DNA of 64,000 nt from assembly GCA_032191485.1 (NCBI GenBank), contig JAVDOI010000013.1:1270559-1334558 (forward strand), read 5' to 3'. This document shows, one piece after another, positions 40,005 through 64,000 of the stretch. The DNA is from Leptoclinus maculatus (taxonomy: Eukaryota > Chordata > Actinopteri > Perciformes > Stichaeidae). The notes beneath the pieces were generated by a model, which was not told the origin of the DNA, searched no databases, and saw only the letters and a program-made list of their open reading frames with translations. A program made the position numbers and the translations under genes. The first letter of the stretch is position 1, and every line of letters begins with the position of its first letter.

Positions 40005-42960
40005 TTAATAAAGTAACAACACACACACACAAGATATCACAGCTTCATTAAAGTGATTGATGAGACTAATCATCCACTTGTCTCTCCTGATTGAACTATA
40101 TTTAAGAGAACGGTCCTTCAATTGAAGAGCGTGGCCGATTCATTTCGCTCATGAACTCGTACCCACATAGCCTCTGCTTGCACTCAGAACTGCTCTGCTT
40201 CTGTATGCATTCGAAAATCTGACTGTGAAATCAATGAGTCGTGCTTTGAAAATGAAAGACCATGATTCTTAAAAAAAGCTCCATGCAAGGACAAATGAGA
40301 ACGAGTGTTGCTGAAATAGCACGTGTCACTGTAACCGAAAAACTGAGCCCGTGGAATTAATGTTTGCAACAACCTTGCAGAGAGACGGAGTTTACAAGGT
40401 TGTTTTCCATTCTTTTGTACTTTTTAAAGCCAACTGTTTCCTTTGATGTTGGTTGTTTTCACCCTCTTTCATTTCTTCGTATGAAGCAACTTGTTTTCAT
40501 CATTTACCTGTTTTTAAATGTGTTTTTGTCAGCCACACCTTGATTCCACTTTTCAATTAATCTTTAACACTGACGCCAACAAACAACAGGGGAGGAAGAA
40601 TGTATGAATGAAGAGGGAGTCTGTAGTTGTAGCTCCCGGTAGATATCCACTCCAAGTTTAAATGAAAAATACGACCTTAGTTCAGAAGTCACCCTCGGTC
40701 GACGTAAATACACCAACATTTTATATGTTCGCCAAAAAAGACAGACATGAAATGTCCCAGACTAGAGCAAACTCTTTAATGAGACCACTGATCTCAGTCT
40801 GTTTTCTGTATGAATGTAATCAACTAAGGTAATCACACACACTCACAGCAACAATGGCCGCCTCGGTACTTAGCCTGGGTACATCGAAGTAAACCACCTG
40901 ACCCTTTTTTTTCTATGAAAATCATTTCCTCTTCCCAGCACTGCGATGAAATTCATCATCTTTTTGTAGATGAAAAATATATTTGATCTCCGCATGTGTA
41001 CCTTTGTTAATTATGGGTTCTGATGTGTGCGCAGGCACTGCACTGCACAGGACTAATATGGAGCATGCCCCTCAAGAAAATGACATTATCATCTGCATCC
41101 AGCAAGGAAGCGACTTGTTTTCGTCTCGGTCAACATCAGGGGAACAGAACATTACAAAAGTCACGTTGTCTCCTTGAAAAACAGCAGTTGAATCTCCTCT
41201 GAGAGTCAGTTCTTCTTTACATGGAGCAAGTCATAAGGTAACCATTATTGCTCCACTTATATAATCAATATATATAAACAATAAATCACTTGCCTGGCAG
41301 TCGTTTGTTATGGCTACAAACAACCCATAATGCAACACTGTCTGCAGACGCTGGGACTAACATGTTAATGTCCACAAATAGAAAAACAACATCCACTTTT
41401 ATCAAAAGCAATTTCCAGAGAAAACAACACTCATATTCAGGTTGATATGGTGCTTTTCAAATGAAATGGTGCAGAGCTGAGTGATTGAAAGTCAAATAGA
41501 ACCTCATATAATAAAGATTGTGCTCGACGGGAAGTATGAATAATGTTCAGAAAGTGTTGCACGAGAAGAGACTGAAAGGTCATTTCAAAGCTCGTTGTTG
41601 TACGTTTGGTTCAGAGTCGAGTGAAAACTCACTTAAAAGGTGGATCCATTATTCAGTCTGTAGCTAATTCCCACTTGTGCACCTTATACGTTTATACTGA
41701 GGCAGTGACCAGCAGCTGCTTTCTTCTGAGCGACAGATTACTGTTTTTGTCATTGGAGTATTGTGGCTTTGAAGAAAGTGCTGTCTGATGGCAATAAGAG
41801 ATAATATCAGGAGGATCATATAGTATAAGGGACAGCTTTATGAAAACAAACATCCGCTGGGATGAGTGTCTTATTTTACCACAAATCATCAACAATCCTG
41901 AAAGCCCAAATGCTGCTAAATCTTCAGCTGTGCTCAGTAGCTGGCGGACTGACAATAACTGTCCACTCTCATGCACTCTTCTAAATTTCGGGTCCCCGAC
42001 GATTCATTACTTTCCACCACGCTGCTGAAGCCTGTTTTTAAGTGATGCAGGCAGCTCCCCCCGAGAAGTCAAATAAGGAACGAGACGGCCGTGCTTTACG
42101 TAACTGTTCCACCTCTAATGATAAAAGATACAGTTCTGCTGTAGACACGTGAAACAAGCACCGTGACTTAAGTTATTTTAATTAGAATAATACATCACTG
42201 TTTACTGCTTTGAGTAAAATGTTGGTTTTCAAGCCTGTTCCTTAGTGTGTACGTTGTGTTGTGCAGCAACACTACTATGATTTATGAAAAGTTATTGATT
42301 GAATAATTTGGGAAAGATTTATTTTTTTAATTTATCTAAAAGGGACCATGTAGCTACAGTTTAAGAAAATGTGCAAAACTGCTGTGATTCCAAAAGGATC
42401 TATACAGAGAAGGTTAATGTACGCACAGGTGGCCTATAGGTGTACAGCAGAGAGATGCACTGCCACACTTGAATACACTTATACTAATACTAATACTGTG
42501 TCTCGCTCTGTACATTAGCATCCGGGGGAACGTGGGCATCTAAACTCAGACAAAAGATCACAAGCTACATGTACGTTAAAAAAAGAGCCCATCATTACAC
42601 GGACACGCGGTGTGCAGGAATAGTACATGCGAGGAGGACTGGAGCCACGTTTTATGTTCTCCCGTGGCTCGCTGCCCTTTCTTCTCAACGATGAGTGTTA
42701 CATGAGAGCCGATGACTCAACGCTGCAGAAAAAAAAATTCCTTCATTTTATAACGTTGAATCAATGAATTAGACTTGAAAGTAATATTCATTTTTTGGGT
42801 TTTCTTGAATACATTTGTCCTAAAATACAGCGGCCTAAACTGAAAGTCACTCACAAAACCATCAGACATCACAACATGGGCTCAAAATAATATATTCTTT
42901 CAATCGATTATCACACGATTATCACCCCCCCTCCGGTCTTAACCTTCAAAATGTCCCTCA
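40005..42960. other. intergenic, nothing recognised
   Basis: AT-rich DNA with short open frames, none longer than 94 codons and none recognisable. Confidence 0.4.
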
Positions 42961-42974
42961 AGGAGACATGTACC

Positions 42975-43050
42975 AACCAGGAAGAGACTCAAAATGACCA
43001 CAAAGAAACATAAAACGACTACAAAGAGACGCAAAAAAGTCTAGAGACCG
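42975..43050 (-). repeat. 21-bp-unit array fragment, third locus
   Basis: Units such as GACTCAAAATGACCACAAAG are the reverse complement of the unit at 32330. About three degenerate copies remain, directly followed by another dispersed repeat piece. Confidence 0.7.
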
Positions 43051-43057
43051 AAACAAA

Positions 43058-43115
43058 GCTGGAGGGCTGGAGCCGATCCCAGCTGACATTGGGCGAGGGC
43101 ATGCCTGCAAGAGCA
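43058..43115 (+). repeat. dispersed repeat fragment
   Basis: GCTGGAGCCGATCCCAGCTG continuing to ACATTGGGCGAGGGCATG is the left block of the repeat family whose right part is seen at 16995-17195. Confidence 0.6.
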
Positions 43116-43119
43116 GACG

Positions 43120-44315
43120 ATGATGGAGTTCAAGTGGATCCCGGTTTCAAACTGTAATCAACACCATTCTGTTACTTTCAATGACACCTCTTGTACGGCT
43201 GAATGGATGCAGGGCTTACATTGCCATACACCGGGGCTCCATGAAGTCTCATTTTATCCGCATTCACACCGACCTCTTCAAGGCCACTTCCACACACGGT
43301 TCCCCACTGCGCTGAAATGACACTTCTATTCTACCCGAGGAGACCACGCTGAGCTGTTGACAATGATACACCTCTTCTATGATTATTTAGCTTTAGAATT
43401 GTTGTGAATGGAGGCGATGCATGTGTCCTTCAGCTACTACATGTAGAACATATGCAGCTATAGAATACAACATGAATCTAGTTTTTAATCAACTCTTAAG
43501 CAAATTAAAAAAACATATTCATAATGTGGAATGTGAGGTTCATTTTCTCCGACTGTCTGCAGACGACAGATCAGATGCTAACAGTTGAAGCTATCGATTA
43601 AATCCTCCTGATGAACGTTCCTTCTGTTACATTCAAACTTTTGCTTTTTTTTCCAGCTGAAATGAATTGACACCGGGGGAAAGTACCGTGTATGTTCATG
43701 CTCAATAGGTGCAACATGTTTGTCAGCTCATCTTTTGTTCTCTCTCGATGCCTCACTCTCCAGAGATGTTGTTTCAAAGCCCCGCTATAATGCAAGGTCA
43801 TCACTCTGGGTGTTGATTAGATTCTCTGTGGCATCCATTAGAGCTCATGAATCTTGTGATGTGACACTTTGCTATTTAGGATCGGTGGCAATTAAATGTT
43901 ACATTTAGAGTAAAAAAAACGTAACTTCTCAGCTCCTGGTGTCCCACACACATTCTGTTTACCTGCTAAAGGGGGCAGTGCACAATCAGGTTGAGAAGGG
44001 ACATTTACTGAGCCCATCCCTGCCAGTTTTGTCTTTATCAATATTTAAAAACACATGTAAGGTGATGCCGGGTGTGGCACATCTCTGGAGAGAGAGAAAA
44101 ACCTGCTTCTTTCTCATTCTCTTTTTATTTTCAGTGGGAGAGAGGGCGCGACCGGCACAAGGGCAGAGAATATTAATGCTGCTCAACCTGAAGTGAATCA
44201 TAATGAAGTTCTGACCATCAGACATCTCAGAGGAAAAACATATGAAAAGATATCATCTCTGCCATGTATGGTGGCAAGTAAAAGACAAATGAGATGTGTT
44301 CATTTTATTATACTA
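43120..44315. other. intergenic, nothing recognised
   Basis: Short open frames only; no supported gene. Confidence 0.4.
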
Positions 44316-44317
44316 TA

Positions 44318-44405
44318 TTTATCCCGTTAAGGGGGACATTTGTCTCTGCATTTGACCCATCCCTGTATATAGGGAGCACCGAGGAGCCGTTCATTTCTCC
44401 GAGAA
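44318..44405 (+). repeat. dispersed repeat fragment
   Basis: TTATCCCGTTAAGGGGGACA (about 44320-44340), then TTTGTCTCTGCATTTGACCC (about 44339-44358) and AGGGAGC form a block order common in fish genomes. Family not named. Confidence 0.5.
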
Positions 44406-44409
44406 CTGG

Positions 44410-45850
44410 TTTTCAGCAATGAGGATTGGTCTGCTCAATTCACAAGGGACGGCTGGCATTTGAAGGTAGAATCCACCCTAAAATATAGTGTTTCTTTGTG
44501 TTCTTTGTGTCATTTCTAAGGCACAGTGGTTTGTTAAAAGGTTAATTATAAAATAAAGACACGTTTTTGAAATGCAAGTACTACAAAAACGTAAGCACAA
44601 AGTATGTGGACTCTTGTACTCCAAAGTCCTACTATTGATATTATTAATTTGCATAATTTCCTGCGATAGAGATTCAGTGGATTTATAGTCAGCATTTATC
44701 TCTCCTTACATTAGTTTTTATTAGTGGTGGCGGAGTCCGCCATCGCCGCAGGGATTCAGAATGTACGAGGGATTCACAGGAACAACATTGCATGCTGCTT
44801 CACACTAAAACAGCGCTTATTCTTCACACATTTTTAAAGCACAAATGTAAAAATCTAAAAGTTTTATCTTGACAATTCTGCAGTTTTTAGTGCTTTTCTT
44901 TGCCATGTGTGAGAGTAAACTTATCTTTGTGATTTCGACTGGTGGTCAGTAAGATTATTATGAAATTATGACTCAAACCCTTCTTGATCGTGAAAATACG
45001 TGTTTTGAGAGTGTTGGATGATGTCAGTGCTCTCGGAAAACCATTTATTTGTCTTTATACCGTAACATTTGTCACAATGTTTTAAGCACATGAAAACCAA
45101 ACCATGAAAAACAGCTTCAGACCAAAAGTGTTTTTCCACAGTTTCTCCAGAGCTGTACGGGTTTAGAGGTCGGAACAGAATAATGTCCCCGAGCAAACCT
45201 GTGTGGGCTACTGCACTCTAACCTCGCTCCTCCACACCGATGCATCCTTCGATAAAGTGCAGCGCATAACATCAGGGCAGAGGGCCCGTCAAATGCTGCC
45301 ACGCACAGGTTAACAACTGTGCTGTGGGCCATGTATTCACACCAACAGCTCCTGAGAAAGGGTCCGATCAATACGGAGCAGAACAGGCTCCCCGGGCTCC
45401 CCGGGGACGTTGCATGGATTGAAGCCAAAGTGTTCTCCAAGTTCTTAAAGAATGCAAGAACACAGTTCGGCCTCAAGAAATGAATGTACTGTGTTGGTGC
45501 CTCTGCCTCATTCATGATGGCAATGATGTGTGATATGTTTCCATGGTGATGGTGGGCTCATTCACTGTGATGCAATCTTTTTTATAAGAAACTCTGCTGC
45601 TCTCTGGTGGACGCATTCCACAAGTGCAACGTTTTAAAAGAAATGTAATGGCATAAAATAGGTACATGACACATTAATCACAGATCAAAAGTCCGAAAAT
45701 AGAAGCAGGTGTTTAGGGTACATGCAAATAAATTAAAGCTACTGTTTACCTGTAGACTTTAGACACATTAATCAAATTTGAGGAAGAATAAAGCAAATGC
45801 ATGTCACGCAGTAACACTCTATGAAAACATCAGTATGTCTAAATAATAAT
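44410..45850. other. intergenic, nothing recognised
   Basis: A 132-codon minus-strand frame (45117-45515) has no recognisable domain. In mammals a divergent gene lies upstream of DROSHA; I could not recognise its ortholog here. Confidence 0.4.
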
Positions 45851-45879
45851 AAGATTACAGTAATATAACATGATACAGC

Positions 45880-46190
45880 GGGTTGTTTGAGCGCTCCGCT
45901 GGTGCTCCCGCCTCTCCAGCCCGGTGAGAAACTACCGGTATTTCATTGGCCAACGACCGGATCACTGAATGTGATTGGTCCATCCTTGTTCCTCTCTCTA
46001 ATCCGTCCGACAGGAAACACGGCCGCTCCGAAAGCGTGGTACCCAACAGATAACGCGTCGATTTGCAAAATCTTTATGTAACTACGTTGCTCTGTTTAAG
46101 ACAATTTACGTAATTTTAGATTATTGAAGCAGTAGTGAAGACGGAATGATACGCCTGATTTGCTAGCGCTCCTCTTTTATTTTTTTAAAG
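45880..46190 (+). promoter_or_regulatory. drosha: candidate drosha promoter and 5' UTR exon
   Basis: This GC-enriched stretch holds two CCAAT-type motifs, ATTGGCC (about 45945) and GATTGGTCC (about 45973), and no good TATA box, as in many housekeeping promoters. A strong splice donor, AAAG|GTAATT, lies at 46190/46191. The coding exon begins at 46743 with a clear acceptor two bases before the ATG, so at least one untranslated exon must lie upstream. The exon ending at 46190 is the best candidate. Its start is not defined. Confidence 0.4.
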
Positions 46191-46744
46191 GTAATTTGTT
46201 CAACTTGTACGCTGTCATTGTATGCTAGCAGGCTTGCTAGCATGTTAGCACCGGGTAGCCAGTGTAACCTATCTGCTGCTCGTAGCTTAAACGTAGTACT
46301 AACGTTAATATTCACCCAGGGTGACTAATTCCTCTTCTAACACTAACATTTAGTAAGTTACTCTGTGCGTTTAATGGAAAATGACATACGTTGTGGCTAA
46401 CAGTAGCTAGCTAATGATGCTAAACGGCTGCATCAGTGCAAGCCGTTTAACGGTGTTCTGTTGCTTATGATACACAGGTATAACAGGTAGCTAACGTTAC
46501 ACGTAAACGAAGAACTAACGATTAATACTCCAACTTAGTGAGTTAGTTTTAGGTATCATTGAGATGAAGATATCTTCAAGAAAGACATGAGAACAAAATA
46601 CTAATGTACAAAAACACGTACTAAGTCACCTTTGCGGTGTTTCCCAAACATCAACCAAGAAGAGTCAAATACAACTTTCATCTACGTGTGTTTACTCTCA
46701 GGTTTGTTTCATGTTGTGTAACTTGAATATTTTTGTCCACAGTC

Positions 46745-62603
<15,859 letters not shown>

Positions 62604-62609
62604 GTGGGT

Positions 62610-64000
62610 CCAAAGAACACACTGTGATGTTTATTTCTTGTCTTTAGTCGCACTCATTGTCGGGTGGCCTGCACTTGTTACTTGGATGTGGTGCATTTTC
62701 AATTTGAATATTTTTGGGGGAGCTCATTTCTTTTCAGATATGAAAGAACCATTTGCACTCTCTGCAGAAATAAGCTACGATGATTCCTGCTGCTCACCGA
62801 TTCTAACGCCGCTTATCTGGAGCTCCGCTGGTAGTCCGTGTTATTGCCTGAAAGTAACAAGGACGCCGTTTCATTTAACAGAATAATGAGACGGACAGAA
62901 CCTACAAAGGAAACTGTTTTCTGGTTTTGCCAGTTATCGTAGGAAACAGCCTCCGCTTTCACGCATTTAATCATTTGCCACAACTGAGGAATATTTAAAT
63001 AGTGCATCCAGGGCTTTACCTTGAAAAATATTCATTTGCACATTAGCACCATGGACATAAAGACATCTGTGTGATGTTTGATGTTAGAAATTGTATTTCA
63101 GATATACATTTTCCAGCCTCTTTATGTACGAGCAACTGTCTCAATCTATCTTCATGAGTCACAAAACATCAAATGAAGAGTCTAAAGAAAGACTTTCATT
63201 TGAGTCGGTATCGGACCGATATCGGCGTCGGTGCGTCTCTACTTCAGACGCTCTCCTTTTGTCTTTACTTCTGATACAGAAACTTTTATTTTGACGCGGA
63301 AGGCTGGGCAGGGTCTTTACTCAACCTAACGATGCATAATTTAGATGAATTTGCAGCTCAGAATTAAACCGCTGCGACCGCTCTCCTGAGTCGAGTGTGA
63401 AGGTCGAAACCACCACCGGGGGCCGAGAACGAGAAAGGTCCAGATTTGGTGAAGTAATGACCGCGTAGCCGCAGGGAGTCGCGGAGTGCAGGTGCCGTGT
63501 GTGGCCCCACGTAGCTCCTGTAGGGACTAATGTAACTCCTCCACAGCAGATACAGCTTCTTCTTTCCACTATCGAAGTCTGTGAGCGTGTCTCCTCCTTT
63601 GGTGTGTTTGATCCACTCTGAACCAATAATGAGTTGGAACTCAGAGCTCAATTAGCTTGTTTCCCAGGTAGCTCGGCGATGCTTCCCCGGCTAACAGGCC
63701 CTGACAATCCCACTGTCAACCTGCACTGGAGCAATTAGTGAACCCAAACACACACACACACACACCGGGTCTGTCAGGCTCCACCACAAGCATTAGCCAT
63801 GTCAGTGTCTCCTCACTGCAGTGGATGTGTGGCACCGCTACTTATTTAATGCCCCGGGGAACACTCGAGCTTCCTGCGTAAATAGTCTTCCAGTGAAAGA
63901 CTAAACGTCTGATTTTGTTCTGAAAGGCACATTCTACCATTTAAGAATCAGAAGCGTGCACAGCAAATGTTGTGCTGCTGCTCCAGCTGGCTCTTCTGAT
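62610..64000 (+). other. drosha intron, right edge
   Basis: No match to the next Drosha segment was found before the window ends. A repeat-like CGGTATCGGACCGATATCGG (about 63206-63225) resembles a motif common in vertebrate DNA transposon ends. A short CA run lies at 63749-63765. Minus-strand frames at 63321-63651 are unassigned. Confidence 0.45.

Noticed and set aside
45117..45515. 132-codon minus-strand frame as the divergent gene upstream of drosha
   Set aside because: No similarity to the mammalian divergent neighbour that I can recall, and no exon structure.
46733..46744. Drosha start upstream of 46745 in the same frame
   Set aside because: Those codons lie in the splice acceptor of the preceding intron, and the start would be TTG.
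63321..63651. Pair of minus-strand frames near the right edge as a gene or next drosha exon
   Set aside because: Wrong strand for drosha, no recognisable protein, and next to a transposon-like motif.

Overview
The window is teleost fish nuclear DNA. The evidence is an intronless melanocortin receptor gene with fish-type residues, a split vertebrate drosha gene, many long dinucleotide microsatellites, and tRNA-derived SINE, LTR, hAT and LINE debris of types common in fish. There is no bacterial, plasmid or phage content. Assignments rest on reading the sequence and on recalled family features; no database search was run.

Layout. 1-23 kb is intergenic DNA with no gene I can support. It holds microsatellites, two inverted copies of a dispersed repeat (3.25-3.59 and 21.77-22.07 kb), a 21-bp-unit array with GGGCCC-rich ends (10.96-11.49 kb), a foldback element ending in TTAA (12.81-13.38 kb), two SINE fragments, a decayed LINE-like coding relic, a 15-copy 46-bp minisatellite beside it, and a 409-bp solo LTR with a 5-bp target duplication (19.88-20.29 kb). 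23.198-24.181 kb is mc4r, a complete single-exon gene of 327 codons on the + strand, with a possible TATA box and a poly(A) signal. 24.2-45.8 kb is again intergenic, with a frameshifted hAT transposase relic (about 27.2 kb), a second 21-bp array (32.2-32.7 kb), an unassigned ORF with 39-bp repeats (33.5-34.0 kb) and several long microsatellites.

From about 45.9 kb to the right edge lies the 5' part of drosha on the + strand: a candidate promoter and untranslated exon, then 14 coding exons from 46,745 to 62,603. These encode about 799 residues: the Pro-rich and Arg/Ser-rich N-terminal region, the acidic Ser-rich segment, and the central domain with its zinc ligands. The exons for the two RNase III domains and the dsRNA-binding domain are not in the window and should lie to the right. 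Reading phase is continuous across every junction with the chosen splice sites; only the donor near 49,549 is doubtful.

Function. mc4r encodes a Gs-coupled receptor of energy balance. drosha encodes the nuclear RNase III of the Microprocessor. The two are same-strand neighbours with no evident functional link. No new biological system was found. The points most worth a second look are microsatellites lying against drosha splice sites, the apparent lack of a mammalian alternatively spliced drosha segment, the foldback element, and the minisatellite that seems to have grown from a piece of a decayed transposable element.
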